A DNA stretch of 45,037 nucleotides from the NCBI GenBank assembly GCA_902778265.1, contig CACYXI010000008.1:1-45037 (forward strand), written 5' to 3'. This stretch comes from an uncultured Bacteroidales bacterium (lineage in GTDB: Bacteria > Bacteroidota > Bacteroidia > Bacteroidales > Bacteroidaceae). Of this stretch, positions 8,809 to 18,030 are shown piece by piece. The notes under the pieces were generated by a model. It worked only from the letters and a program-made list of their open reading frames with translations, was not told where the DNA came from and searched no databases. Position 1 is the first letter of the stretch. Every line of letters starts with the position of its first letter. The translations under genes were made by a program, and so were the position numbers.

Positions 8809-9669
8809 TTACTTCTTAGCAGGAGCCTTGCCGATAAGATCCATGAACTCATCGAGCTTAGGAGTGATGATGATCTGAGTACGACGGTTTGTTGCACGAC
8901 CAGCATCTGTGTTATTGTCAGCGATTGGGTTGAACTCACCACGACCACCTGCTGTAAGACGCTTTGGATCAACGCCATACTTATTCTGGAGGCACTGAAC
9001 AACGCTTGATGCACGAAGACAAGAGAGATCCCAGTTGTTACGGATGTTAGTACCCTTCATAGGAACGTTATCGGTATTACCCTCGATGAGAACGTCATAG
9101 TCCTTATAGTCGCTGATAATCTTTGCGATCTTAGAGAGAGTAGCTGCAGCACGGTCGCTAATCTCGTAAGATCCACTCTGATAGAGCATGTTATCAGCAA
9201 GAGAGATATAAACCACGCCCTTCATCACCTGAACATCAACCTCCTTCATATCCTCCTTAGAGAGAGAACGTGTAAGGTTGTTGGTAAGTACCATGTTGAG
9301 AGAGTCGCTCTTAGACTTAACCTCAACGAGGTGACGGATATACTGGTTTGACTCGTTAACCTGATCAACAAGCTTTGCTACGTTTACATTGTTAGAGTTA
9401 GCAGCAGCAAGACTCTGGTTGAGTGAAGCCTGCATGTCCTTCAAAGACTTCTGAAGGTTTGCGCTATTAGCCTTCTCAGAATTGAGCTGCTCCTGAAGGC
9501 TCTGAATACGAGCGTTAGCAGAAGCAAGAGCCTCACGATTTTCCTGATACTTGGTATTGAGAGTCATGTTAGTACTCTGACAATCGAGCAATTCCTTCTT
9601 ACTTACACAGCTGCTGATTACCATACAACCAGTTACTGCCATTACGATAAGCAAAAGATTTTTTTTCAT
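8809..9669 (-). CDS. OmpA-family peptidoglycan-binding lipoprotein
   Basis: A 286-residue envelope protein. The N-terminus (MKKNLLLIVMAVTGCMVISSC) is an SPII signal with probable lipidated C21. Residues about 35-115 form a coiled coil rich in Q, N, S and A, and the C-terminal half (about 155-275) is an OmpA/MotB domain. That domain contains EGNTDNVPMKG, the NxxLSxxRA signature (NNWDLSCLRA) and ATNRRTQI, with the Asp and Arg that bind diaminopimelate. It likely tethers the outer membrane to peptidoglycan. It is transcribed alone, with its own promoter and terminator. Confidence 0.92.
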   Translation of the reverse strand: MKKNLLLIVMAVTGCMVISSCVSKKELLDCQSTNMTLNTKYQENREALASANARIQSLQEQLNSEKANSANLQKSLKDMQASLNQSLAAANSNNVNVAKLVDQVNESNQYIRHLVEVKSKSDSLNMVLTNNLTRSLSKEDMKEVDVQVMKGVVYISLADNMLYQSGSYEISDRAAATLSKIAKIISDYKDYDVLIEGNTDNVPMKGTNIRNNWDLSCLRASSVVQCLQNKYGVDPKRLTAGGRGEFNPIADNNTDAGRATNRRTQIIITPKLDEFMDLIGKAPAKK

Positions 9670-9714
9670 CCTGTTTTACTTTTTTATTTATTAGTTGGTT
9701 TCAAAAATTTAATG

Positions 9715-9748
9715 CAAAGTTACCTATATGAGTTGAAAAAGTAGCAAA
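9715..9748 (-). promoter_or_regulatory. Promoter for the OmpA-like lipoprotein gene
   Basis: The minus strand carries -7 TAACTTTG (9715-9722) and TTTG (9745-9748), separated by 22 nt, one base longer than the usual 19-21. Confidence 0.55.
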
Positions 9749-9849
9749 AAGTTATCTGCGTTTAATTTATTTTAACCACGAAAAGCATAGTTTTTTAATC
9801 ATTAACATACACTTGTTAGTAAAAAGCAGAAAATAAAGCAAAATATATT

Positions 9850-9880
9850 TTTGTGTTTTGAAATTATTTTTGTACTTTTG
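9850..9880 (+). promoter_or_regulatory. Promoter for hflX
   Basis: TTTG (9850-9853) and TACTTTTG (9873-9880) are separated by 19 nt, a full Bacteroidetes promoter match. Predicted initiation is near 9887, just before the long inverted repeat at 9893-9974. Confidence 0.7.
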
Positions 9881-9892
9881 CACTCATTAATT

Positions 9893-9974
9893 GGGTGATA
9901 GGTGATGGGTGTTGGATGTTAGCAGTCAGCAAAGACACAAGCCACAAACATCCAACACCCATCACCTAACACCC
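9893..9974 (+). repeat. Long hairpin in the hflX 5' leader
   Basis: Arms 9893-9920 and 9947-9974 are complementary over 28 bp with one mismatch (22 bp perfect at the loop side), around a 26-nt loop. The arms are made of near-tandem GGTGATGGGTGTTGG-type units. The hairpin occupies most of the leader between the promoter and the hflX ATG at 9996. Confidence 0.85.
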
Positions 9975-9995
9975 GAAAAGTGCTAAAAAGCAAAC

Positions 9996-11309
9996 ATGAA
10001 AGAATTTGTAATATCAGAAGCCAAAACAGAGACAGCCGTACTCGTCGGCCTCATCACCCCAAACCAAAATGAGGCAAAGACAACAGAGTACCTTGACGAA
10101 CTTGAGTTTCTTGCCGATACTGCGGGAGCTAAGGTGCTTAAGAGATTCACCCAGAGAGTGAACGGCCCAAGCAGCGTAACCTATGTAGGTACAGGTAAAC
10201 TTGAGGAGATACGAGCATATATTGAGGAATGTGAAGATCACGTGGAGAACGAGGACGTACATCCCGACGGAACTCCATGGGAAGAGGTCGGTATGGTTAT
10301 CTTCGATGATGAACTCTCTGCAAAGCAGCTTCGCAACATAGAGGCAGAACTTAAAGTAAAGATACTCGACAGGACAAGCCTCATCCTTGACATCTTCGCT
10401 ATGCGTGCCCAGACAGCCAATGCAAAGACACAGGTTGAACTGGCACAATATCGCTATATGCTTCCACGCTTGCAACGCCTCTGGACTCACCTTGAGCGTC
10501 AGGGCGGTGGCTCAGGTTCTGGTGGCGGTAAGGGTTCAGTAGGACTTCGTGGTCCAGGTGAGACCCAGCTTGAGATGGACCGCCGTATCATTCTCGGCAG
10601 AATGAGTCTTCTGAAACAAAGGCTTGCTGAGATTGACAAGCAGAAGACAACACAGAGAAAGAACAGAGGACGCCTTATCCGCGTGGCTCTTGTAGGCTAC
10701 ACCAACGTGGGTAAGTCAACCATTATGAATATGCTCGCCAAGAGTGAGGTGTTTGCCGAGAACAAACTCTTCGCTACCCTTGACACTACAGTTAGGAAAG
10801 TGGTGGTTGATAATCTTCCATTCCTTCTTGCAGATACCGTAGGTTTCATCCGCAAACTGCCAACAGACCTCGTTGATTCTTTCAAGTCAACACTCGACGA
10901 GACACGAGAGGCTGATCTTCTGCTTCATGTAGTGGATATTTCACATCCCGACTTTGAGGATCAGATAAAGGTAGTGGAAAAGACTCTCGGCGACCTTGAA
11001 TGTGCTGACAAGCCTTCCATGATTATCTTTAACAAGATTGATGCCTATAAGTGGACTGAGAAGGAAGAGGATGATCTCACTCCAGTAAAGAAGAACGAGA
11101 TCTCACTCGACGACCTCAAGCGCACATGGATGGCAAAGGTAAACGAGAACACCAATCCTAACAACTTCGGTTGTCTGTTCATCTCAGCCAAGGAGAAACT
11201 GAACATCGACGAGTTCAGGGACACAATCTATAAGAAGGTGCGTGAACTGCACGTTCAGAAATATCCGTACAACGACTTCTTGTATGCGGATTACTCAGAA
11301 GAAGGATGA
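9996..11309 (+). CDS. hflX: Ribosome-associated GTPase HflX
   Basis: HflX (437 residues) is a GTPase that binds the 50S subunit and splits stalled ribosomes. The N-terminal HflX domain (about 15-170) is followed by the Gly-rich GGSGSGGGKGSVGLRGPGETQLE linker, which is typical of HflX. The G domain follows: G1 GYTNVGKS (234-241), G3 DTVGFIRKLP and G4 NKID. Residues about 80-97 form a small acidic insertion. The gene is single, with a predicted promoter and a hairpin leader directly upstream. Confidence 0.96.
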   Translation: MKEFVISEAKTETAVLVGLITPNQNEAKTTEYLDELEFLADTAGAKVLKRFTQRVNGPSSVTYVGTGKLEEIRAYIEECEDHVENEDVHPDGTPWEEVGMVIFDDELSAKQLRNIEAELKVKILDRTSLILDIFAMRAQTANAKTQVELAQYRYMLPRLQRLWTHLERQGGGSGSGGGKGSVGLRGPGETQLEMDRRIILGRMSLLKQRLAEIDKQKTTQRKNRGRLIRVALVGYTNVGKSTIMNMLAKSEVFAENKLFATLDTTVRKVVVDNLPFLLADTVGFIRKLPTDLVDSFKSTLDETREADLLLHVVDISHPDFEDQIKVVEKTLGDLECADKPSMIIFNKIDAYKWTEKEEDDLTPVKKNEISLDDLKRTWMAKVNENTNPNNFGCLFISAKEKLNIDEFRDTIYKKVRELHVQKYPYNDFLYADYSEEG

Positions 11310-11445
11310 GGGATGAAGGGTGAAAAGATTAAGGAATAGAGTTTGTTAGTCTTTTGAACTATCTGACACTATTCCCTCCTACCCCCCAAAAAATACTATC
11401 AAGCCCTAATCCTTATTCCCCAAAACTTTATTCCATAAATATAAT

Positions 11446-14355
11446 ATGGTAAACGATACAATCCTTGCAGGTCTCACTAATCTCTTTGCACTCTTCGGGG
11501 CAAGGGATTGCGTAGATATTGAGGTTTCCAAACAGAAACTTCACAACTACCTTGCGCGTCATTTTGGTATTCGAGATACCGAAACATTCATTATGATGTA
11601 CGAAACGCTGAGAGACCTGTATGAGAGTTCTCCCGACATCGACAAGGAGGCTATCATAAAGGATGTGTGTACCAAGATCCAGATTAACTTCTCGACCGAG
11701 GAACAGGCACTGTTCCTCTTGCGTCTGATGCAGTTCTGCGTAAACGATGAGCTGGGCTATCTTGCCGATGATGATCTTTTCCAGACAACAGCAAGCATCT
11801 TTGGCGTTAGCCATGAGAGATTCCTTGCTTTTTGCGAGTTCGTTGGCGACAAGGAATCTAAGCTTGTACGAAGGATTGAGACTCACGGAATAGACGGTCA
11901 TATCACGACCTTCTGGATGCCTCACTTCAACAGAGTCCTGTTCACCTATACTGGTAACGACGTGATTCTCATGGACGATGTACCTGTATTGCCCGACACA
12001 TTCCAGACATGGGCGCAGAGTAGCGTGGTGAAGAACGTCCGTACAGGTACACGATTGTATTATTCCACAGTCAAGGCTCTCTATTCAAAGGAGAACACCG
12101 ACAAGGATGTGGATTTCTGCGGACGTGACATCAACTTCCGTTTCCCGAATAGCGAGAACGGAATACACAATTTCAGTTTCACGCTCCATAGTGGCGAACT
12201 TGTTGCCGTTATGGGTGGTAGCGGAACAGGAAAATCCACTCTGATGTCATTGCTCAACGGCAGTCTGGTGCCACAGAGCGGAAGCGTAACCATCAACGGG
12301 CATAACATTCTTGAAGAAGGTGCCAAGGAACTTATAGGCTTCGTGCCACAGGATGACCTTCTCGTAGAGGAACTTACTGTATATCAGAACCTATACTACA
12401 CCGCCAAGCTATGCTTTGAGGGCATGAGCAATGAGAAAATTGAGGAACGCGTAATGGAGGTTCTGCGACAGTTGGGACTTGATGCTGCTCGCGATCTGAA
12501 GGTAGGTAGTGCCATAAACAAATACATCTCTGGTGGTCAGCGTAAACGACTGAACATTGCCCTTGAGCTTATCCGTGAACCTGTCATTCTGTTCCTTGAC
12601 GAGCCTACTTCAGGACTATCCTCAACCGATACTGAGAATGTCATCAACATCCTCAAGGAACTTACCTACAAGGGCAAACTCGTTATCATAAACATTCACC
12701 AGCCATCATCCGATGTCTATAAGTTGTTCGACAGACTATGGATATTGGATAGAGGCGGATATCCCGTTTTTGATGGAAATCCTATTGACGCAATCACATA
12801 TTTCAAGACAGAAGCCAACTATGCCGATGCGAATACGAGCACATGCCCTACTTGCGGTAATGTGAATCCTGAAGTCATTCTCAATATTATTGAAGAGAAA
12901 GCCCTTGATGAAAGTGGCAGAATGAAGGACGAGCGTAAAATGTCTCCACAGGAATGGCATGACACATACCTGAAATGGAGAAAGAAGAAGCCGTTGAAAG
13001 AGCTTAGGAAGGCAGACGTGCCACCTACCGAGCAGAAGAAGCCTGGCGTGCTACATCAGTTTGCCATACAGCTACAACGCAATTTCAGCACAAAGATAAC
13101 CAATCTCCAGTATCTCCTCATCACTTTACTTGAGGCTCCATTGCTTGCAGCCGTCTGTGCATACCTCACTCACTATGCACCTAACGAGGGCTATTCAGTA
13201 ATGGATAATAAAAACCTCGTTTCATACCTCTTCATGGCTGTTATAGTTGCCATATTCATAGGTATGAGTGGTTCGGCAGAAGAGATAATAAAGGATCGCG
13301 CCTTACTGAAACGCGAGAAATTCCTGAGTCTGTCGTATGCCAGCTATATATCGAGCAAGATAGTCTTCATGGCAGGTGTCACGCTACTCCAGACACTATT
13401 GTTCGTGGGTATCGGCAATCTTATCATGGAGATTCATGATGTATTCTTCGTTTGGTGGGGCTTATTGTTCCTTGCTGCATTCCTTTCATCGCTAATAGGA
13501 CTGTTGTTGTCACAATGCCTTAACAGCGTGGTGGCTATCTATATCAGCATCCCTATATTGCTCATTCCGCAGATTCTTCTTTGCGGACTTGTGGTTAATT
13601 TCTCTGACCTTACCCCTAACAGTACCACAGGCAACGTGCCAGTTGTTGGTGATGTGATACCTTCACGTTGGGCTTACGAGGCTCTGTCAGTTACCCAGTT
13701 CAAGGACAACAAATACGAGGCTCCTCTTTTCGATATTCAGAGGAAGAAATATGAGGCTCAGTATTATCTGTTCGCCTATCTCTATGAAGTTCAGTCTCAG
13801 CTTGAGACCATGAACGATGAGAAAGCAAAGGGCGAGGAGGTAAAGCCAGAGCACATGGATGTTATAAAGAAGGCACTCCCTACCCTCTCGGATGTTTGCA
13901 ATATGAAGCCATACACAGGTGACTATTCCTATAAGTCACTTCGTGCCTATACTGACGAGGCAGAAGATACCCTATCAAAAAGATGCAACAGGGCAACTCT
14001 TGATGAGGACAAGATTGTAACGTCTATCGTCAATAGGATTGGTAAGGAGGAATATCTGAAGATGAAGAAGAGGCATTACAACATGCAGCTTGAGAACTTC
14101 TGTATCAATGCTGACACTAAGCATACGCACGACATAGTGGATGGCTATATCGTGCCAAGGGCTGGATTCATATACCTCACACCACGCTCAAACAATGGTC
14201 GAGCACCATTCTACAGTTCGGTAAAGGTGGTATGCGACAATGAAATCCCGACCCTGAAATTCAACATTTTCGTTCTCTTGCTGATGAGCCTTATAGTGTC
14301 AATAATGCTCTATTCCGACTGGCCAGGACGCTATCTCAGAAAAGAACAGCAGTAG
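11446..14355 (+). CDS. ABCG-like ATPase-permease with TerB-like N-terminal region
   Basis: A 969-residue protein. Residues about 1-150 are helical and resemble the TerB/tellurite-resistance fold (inferred from pattern, not tested). The ABC ATPase domain (about 225-460) has Walker A GGSGTGKS (257-264), signature ISGGQ (361-365) and Walker B ILFLDE (381-386). A CPTC pair lies near 468. An ABC-2 type membrane domain (about 555-740) follows, then a soluble region (about 750-930) and a final membrane segment at the C-terminus. ATPase-before-permease order is as in ABCG/White transporters. The substrate is unknown. The start is the ATG at 11446; the 136-bp spacer before it has no clear promoter. 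Confidence 0.85.
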   Translation: MVNDTILAGLTNLFALFGARDCVDIEVSKQKLHNYLARHFGIRDTETFIMMYETLRDLYESSPDIDKEAIIKDVCTKIQINFSTEEQALFLLRLMQFCVNDELGYLADDDLFQTTASIFGVSHERFLAFCEFVGDKESKLVRRIETHGIDGHITTFWMPHFNRVLFTYTGNDVILMDDVPVLPDTFQTWAQSSVVKNVRTGTRLYYSTVKALYSKENTDKDVDFCGRDINFRFPNSENGIHNFSFTLHSGELVAVMGGSGTGKSTLMSLLNGSLVPQSGSVTINGHNILEEGAKELIGFVPQDDLLVEELTVYQNLYYTAKLCFEGMSNEKIEERVMEVLRQLGLDAARDLKVGSAINKYISGGQRKRLNIALELIREPVILFLDEPTSGLSSTDTENVINILKELTYKGKLVIINIHQPSSDVYKLFDRLWILDRGGYPVFDGNPIDAITYFKTEANYADANTSTCPTCGNVNPEVILNIIEEKALDESGRMKDERKMSPQEWHDTYLKWRKKKPLKELRKADVPPTEQKKPGVLHQFAIQLQRNFSTKITNLQYLLITLLEAPLLAAVCAYLTHYAPNEGYSVMDNKNLVSYLFMAVIVAIFIGMSGSAEEIIKDRALLKREKFLSLSYASYISSKIVFMAGVTLLQTLLFVGIGNLIMEIHDVFFVWWGLLFLAAFLSSLIGLLLSQCLNSVVAIYISIPILLIPQILLCGLVVNFSDLTPNSTTGNVPVVGDVIPSRWAYEALSVTQFKDNKYEAPLFDIQRKKYEAQYYLFAYLYEVQSQLETMNDEKAKGEEVKPEHMDVIKKALPTLSDVCNMKPYTGDYSYKSLRAYTDEAEDTLSKRCNRATLDEDKIVTSIVNRIGKEEYLKMKKRHYNMQLENFCINADTKHTHDIVDGYIVPRAGFIYLTPRSNNGRAPFYSSVKVVCDNEIPTLKFNIFVLLLMSLIVSIMLYSDWPGRYLRKEQQ

Positions 14356-14400
14356 AAAAAGGAGAAAAAATGTGAAACTTCATCAGTTTTTTCCGATATT

Positions 14401-14433
14401 TTTGTTGAATTATAAAATAATTTATTAACTTTG
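14401..14433 (+). promoter_or_regulatory. Promoter for the lipoprotein gene at 14637
   Basis: TTTG (14401-14404) and TAACTTTG (14426-14433) are spaced by 21 nt, followed by CACTC as at the hflX promoter. Initiation near 14440 would give a leader of about 200 nt holding the hairpin at 14479-14548. Confidence 0.7.
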
Positions 14434-14478
14434 CACTCTTGAAAAGCCCAAAGGAGTCCGAAGAAGTACAAGGAGTTC

Positions 14479-14548
14479 AAGGAGTACAAGACGATAGTAT
14501 AATATCGTCAATATTCCAAAGCAATAAAACTATCGTCTTGTACTCCTT
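14479..14548 (+). repeat. 20-bp perfect inverted repeat in the lipoprotein leader
   Basis: Arms 14479-14498 and 14529-14548 are perfectly complementary over 20 bp around a 30-nt loop. The flanks contain further near-tandem AAGGAGTACAAGGAGTTC units and their complement (to about 14588), so the whole leader is built from this motif. Confidence 0.88.
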
Positions 14549-14636
14549 AAACGACGTAGGAGTGTTACTCCTTGTACTCCTTATACTCCCCAAGTTAATA
14601 AGAAATAAAAACATAATAATAAAAAACCAAATCATT

Positions 14637-15443
14637 ATGAAGAAATTCACTCTCGCAATCGTAGCATTCGCAGCTATGGTACTTGCATCTTGCGGTGGTT
14701 CTAAGCCACAGCAGGAAGTTGCCGATCAGGACACAACAAAAACATTTGAGCAGGCTCAGCTCGAGGCTGCCGTAAAGATGCACCTTGACAGTCTCTCAAC
14801 TCAGATCAACGACAAGCAGTTTGCTGCTATCGAGGATAACATCAAGGCTGGCAAGATTAAGCTCTCAGCAGACGAAAAGAAGGTTAAGCCTACTTATCTG
14901 CTCTCTCCAACAGCAAGTGCTAATGCAACATCAATTGGTCAGAAGTATGCTGTTATGGCAATGCTTTCTGCTGACAAGGAAGTTGCTGCTCTCTACGAGA
15001 TGGAGGTTAAGGGTTACGACGAGGCTATCTCTAAGCTCGTTGCTGATATCAACGACCCTGCTATAAAGAAGGCTCAGGAGGCTGCTACAAAGGCAGAGCA
15101 GAGCAAGGTTCTCTACAAGGAGATGGAGGCTGAAGGTCGCATCAACTTCTACTGGATTATGACCAGTGCTGCTACTGTTGAGACTGTATATGTATTGTCA
15201 CAGAATGTTGAGAAGTTCTGCGCTGGCTACACAGACGAGCAGGTTGCAAACATCACATTCCGTCTCTTCTGCATCATCGACGCTGTTGATCAGCTCTCAG
15301 TATATGACCCACAGATCCAGGGTATTGCCGAGGCTCTCAGCCCTCTTAAGGATCTTCAGGCTACAACTCTCGCAGACTTCAAGAAGGAACTCGCTGCTTC
15401 TAAGGAGAAGATCGAGGCTTCACGCGCTGCATTCCTGAAGTAA
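14637..15443 (+). CDS. Putative lipoprotein, alpha-helical
   Basis: A 268-residue protein with an SPII signal peptide (MKKFTLAIVAFAAMVLASC, lipidated C19). The mature part is rich in A, K, E, D and Q and appears helical, possibly coiled-coil in places. I do not recognise a family. Codon use looks highly biased (CTC, GCT, AAG), which suggests strong expression. The open frame reaches back to 14439 but that part is the repeat-filled leader, so the ATG at 14637 is the start. It lies between the ABCG-like gene and fumarase with its own promoter; a function in the envelope is inferred only from the signal. Confidence 0.82.
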   Translation: MKKFTLAIVAFAAMVLASCGGSKPQQEVADQDTTKTFEQAQLEAAVKMHLDSLSTQINDKQFAAIEDNIKAGKIKLSADEKKVKPTYLLSPTASANATSIGQKYAVMAMLSADKEVAALYEMEVKGYDEAISKLVADINDPAIKKAQEAATKAEQSKVLYKEMEAEGRINFYWIMTSAATVETVYVLSQNVEKFCAGYTDEQVANITFRLFCIIDAVDQLSVYDPQIQGIAEALSPLKDLQATTLADFKKELAASKEKIEASRAAFLK

Positions 15444-15457
15444 GCCTTCCCAATTAC

Positions 15458-15523
15458 AAATTACGAATTACGAATTACTAAAGTTACAATCATTGTGACC
15501 AAGTAATTCGTAATTCGTAATTT
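15458..15523 (+). repeat. 22-bp perfect inverted repeat between lipoprotein gene and fumarase
   Basis: Arms 15458-15479 and 15502-15523 are perfectly complementary over 22 bp around a 22-nt loop. The arms consist of tandem AATTACG units. A related AGTAATTTGTAATT stretch at 15552-15581 runs up to the fumarase ATG. Confidence 0.88.
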
Positions 15524-15583
15524 TAATTTAAGCAACATTATGAACTAAATAAGTAATTTGTAATTAGTAATTTGTAATTTCAA

Positions 15584-17203
15584 ATGGCAAATCCAGAATT
15601 CAAGTACGCACCAATGTTCCAGCTCGGCGAGGACAAGACCGAGTACCGCCTTATCTCTAAGGAAGGCGTTTCAGTTGGTGATTTCGAAGGCAACAAGATC
15701 CTCAAGGTTTCTCCAGAGGCTCTCGAACTTCTTACTACACAGGCTTTCCACGACGTTAACTTCATGCTTCGTCGTGCACACAACGAGCAGGTTGCTGCTA
15801 TACTCAACGACCCAGAGGCTACCGACAACGACAAGTATGTAGCTCTCACTATGCTCCGCAACGCTGAGGTGGCTTGCAAGGGTCAGCTCCCATTCTGTCA
15901 GGACACAGGTACTGCTATCATCCACGCAGAGAAGGGACAGCAGGTTTGGACTGGCTTTGAGGATGAAGAGCCTCTGGCTAAGGGTGTATATAACACATAC
16001 GTTAACGACAACCTCCGCTATTCTCAGAACGCACCTCTCAACATGTACGATGAGGTTAACACACGTTGCAACCTCCCTGCACAGATCGACATCGAGGCTA
16101 CACAGGGTATGGAATATAAGTTCCTCTGCGTTGTAAAGGGTGGCGGTTCAGCTAACAAGTCATACCTCTATCAGGAGACAAAAGCACGTATCCAGAACCC
16201 AGGCACTCTCGTTCCTTTCCTCGTTGAGAAGATGAAGAGCCTCGGCACAGCTGCTTGCCCTCCTTACCATATTGCATTCGTTATCGGTGGTACTTCTGCC
16301 GAGAAGAACCTCCTCACAGTAAAGCTCGCCTCTACCAAGTTCTATGACAGTCTGCCAACAACAGGCGACGAGACAGGTCGCGCATTCCGCGATGTAGAGC
16401 TTGAGAAGCAGCTCCTCGAAGAGGCACGCAAGATAGGTTTCGGTGCACAGTTCGGTGGTAAGGCATTCGCTCACGACGTTCGTGTGGTACGTCTTCCACG
16501 TCACGGTGCTTCATGCCCTATCGGTCTCGGCGTATCATGTTCTGCCGACCGTAACATCAAGGCAAAGATCAACAAGGATGGTATCTGGATTGAGAAGATG
16601 GACGACAAACCATACGAGCTTATCCCAGAATCACTCCGTCAGGCAGGCGAAGGTGATGCTATCAACATCAACCTCAACCAGCCAATGTCTGAGATCTGCA
16701 AGGAACTGAGCAAGTACCCTGTTTCTACACGTGTGAACCTCACAGGTACTATCATCGTAGCTCGTGACATCGCACACGCTAAGATCAAGGCACGTCTTGA
16801 TGCTGGTGAGGGTATGCCACAGTACTTCAAGGATCACCCAGTTCTCTATGCTGGTCCTGCAAAGACTCCACAGGGTATGCCTTGCGGATCAATGGGTCCA
16901 ACAACTGCCGGCCGTATGGATCCATACGTTTACGAGTTCCAGGACAACGGTGGTTCAATGGTAATGATTGCCAAGGGTAACCGTTCACAGGTTGTTACTG
17001 ATGCTTGTAAGGATCACAAGGGCTTCTACCTCGGTTCTATCGGTGGTGTTGCTGCATTCCTTTCATCAAGCAACATCAAAAGCATTGAGTGCGTAGAGTA
17101 CCCAGAGCTTGGCATGGAGGCTGTATGGAAGATCGATGTTGTTGACTTCCCTGCATTCATCCTCGTTGATGACAAGGGCAACGACTTCTTCAAAAAAATC
17201 TAA
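15584..17203 (+). CDS. fumA: Class I fumarate hydratase (two-domain, Fe-S)
   Basis: A 539-residue iron-sulfur fumarase that interconverts fumarate and malate in the reductive/TCA branch used by Bacteroidales for succinate and propionate production. The N-terminal domain carries [14 protein letters not shown], with C105 as one probable cluster ligand, and [21 protein letters not shown] provides another conserved Cys, and the C-terminal beta domain shows [12 protein letters not shown]. Length and both domains match the FumA/FumB type rather than the split archaeal form. Codon use is strongly biased, suggesting high expression. Confidence 0.95.
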   Translation: MANPEFKYAPMFQLGEDKTEYRLISKEGVSVGDFEGNKILKVSPEALELLTTQAFHDVNFMLRRAHNEQVAAILNDPEATDNDKYVALTMLRNAEVACKGQLPFCQDTGTAIIHAEKGQQVWTGFEDEEPLAKGVYNTYVNDNLRYSQNAPLNMYDEVNTRCNLPAQIDIEATQGMEYKFLCVVKGGGSANKSYLYQETKARIQNPGTLVPFLVEKMKSLGTAACPPYHIAFVIGGTSAEKNLLTVKLASTKFYDSLPTTGDETGRAFRDVELEKQLLEEARKIGFGAQFGGKAFAHDVRVVRLPRHGASCPIGLGVSCSADRNIKAKINKDGIWIEKMDDKPYELIPESLRQAGEGDAININLNQPMSEICKELSKYPVSTRVNLTGTIIVARDIAHAKIKARLDAGEGMPQYFKDHPVLYAGPAKTPQGMPCGSMGPTTAGRMDPYVYEFQDNGGSMVMIAKGNRSQVVTDACKDHKGFYLGSIGGVAAFLSSSNIKSIECVEYPELGMEAVWKIDVVDFPAFILVDDKGNDFFKKI

Positions 17204-17250
17204 ATTAGTGCATAATTCATAGTTATTCGCAAGCTCATCAGCTTCGCAGT

Positions 17251-17293
17251 CATAGTGTAGAGTGCGACAAAAAACTACGCACTCTGCACTATG
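17251..17293 (+). repeat. Imperfect hairpin after fumarase
   Basis: Arms 17251-17266 and 17278-17293 are complementary over 16 bp with one mismatch, around an 11-nt loop. The hairpin lies 47 nt after the fumarase stop and just before the defence cassette, and could act as a terminator or boundary. It overlaps an upstream in-frame ATG of the next gene, which argues for the later start at 17321. Confidence 0.7.
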
Positions 17294-17320
17294 AACTATG
17301 AACTTAAAAACGTTTTTCAC

Positions 17321-17527
17321 ATGAGCAAGCAAGAATTAGATAAGTCATATTTTGTTACGTTCTGCATAGAACAGTTCAAGAATCACCGTGGCATTAGTGG
17401 CGCGGAAGCATCAGAACTGCTCTTTTCTACAGGTATAACAGACTATCTGAATGACAACTTTGAGGTATTACATACCCAGAGTCGCCAATGGCTCATAGAA
17501 GAGATAGAAGAGCGTCTAAACCAATAG
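17321..17527 (+). CDS. DUF3791-like small protein (putative antitoxin)
   Basis: A 68-residue helical protein (MSKQELDKSYFVTFCIEQFK...). The pattern FCIEQFKNHRGISGAEASELLFSTGITDYLNDNFEVLHTQ resembles the DUF3791 family, including the conserved LHTQ. It is commonly encoded next to DUF3990 genes, as here. An upstream in-frame ATG at 17291 lies inside a hairpin and is less likely. The stop lies 5 nt before the DUF3990 start. An antitoxin or partner role is inferred from size and position. Confidence 0.72.
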   Translation: MSKQELDKSYFVTFCIEQFKNHRGISGAEASELLFSTGITDYLNDNFEVLHTQSRQWLIEEIEERLNQ

Positions 17528-17532
17528 TCGTC

Positions 17533-18030
17533 ATGAGCAAGATAAAGATATACCACGGCAGTTTGGAACAAGTCCCAGTCCCTGAGATTCGCCAACCCAA
17601 TCGTACACTTGACTATGGCTGTGGATTCTATACTACCACAAATTATCAGCAAGCAGAGGATTGGGTAAAACGTCACATTAATGACAAGGACAAGCCCATT
17701 CGTGGCTATGTCAATATCTACGAAATAGACATTGACGAGGTGAAATCTGGCAATTGCCTATGGTTTGACGAACCAACAGAAGAATGGGTAAATTTTGTAT
17801 ATGCCAATCGTAATAACCGAGATTATAGTCATAATTACGATTTCGTATATGGTCCTGTGGCAAACGACAGAGTATATGCAGCTTTTACGCTATATGAATC
17901 AGGACTGCTCAACACACAGGAACTCATTCGTGAACTGAAAACCTATACACTCGTTGACCAGTTGCTTATGCACACGGCAGATTCACTCAAAGCTATAACA
18001 TTTATAGAAGCAAAAGAAATAAAACTATGA
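17533..18030 (+). CDS. DUF3990 protein, ADP-ribosyltransferase-like (putative toxin)
   Basis: A 165-residue protein opening with IYHGS (H8) and followed by DYGCGFYTTTNYQQAEDWV (Y33). This arrangement resembles the H-Y core of ADP-ribosyltransferase folds, and DUF3990 is, to my knowledge, related to that superfamily. The third catalytic residue is not obvious to me. The start at 17533 (MSKIKIYHGS) is chosen over a frame beginning at 17488 that overlaps the DUF3791-like gene. The last gene of the cassette begins within its stop (ATGA overlap at 18027-18030). A toxin role is inference from context. Confidence 0.75.
   Translation: MSKIKIYHGSLEQVPVPEIRQPNRTLDYGCGFYTTTNYQQAEDWVKRHINDKDKPIRGYVNIYEIDIDEVKSGNCLWFDEPTEEWVNFVYANRNNRDYSHNYDFVYGPVANDRVYAAFTLYESGLLNTQELIRELKTYTLVDQLLMHTADSLKAITFIEAKEIKL

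Noticed and set aside
14439-14636. N-terminal extension of the lipoprotein at 14637.
   Set aside because: It is made of the leader repeat, and starting there would bury the SPII signal peptide.
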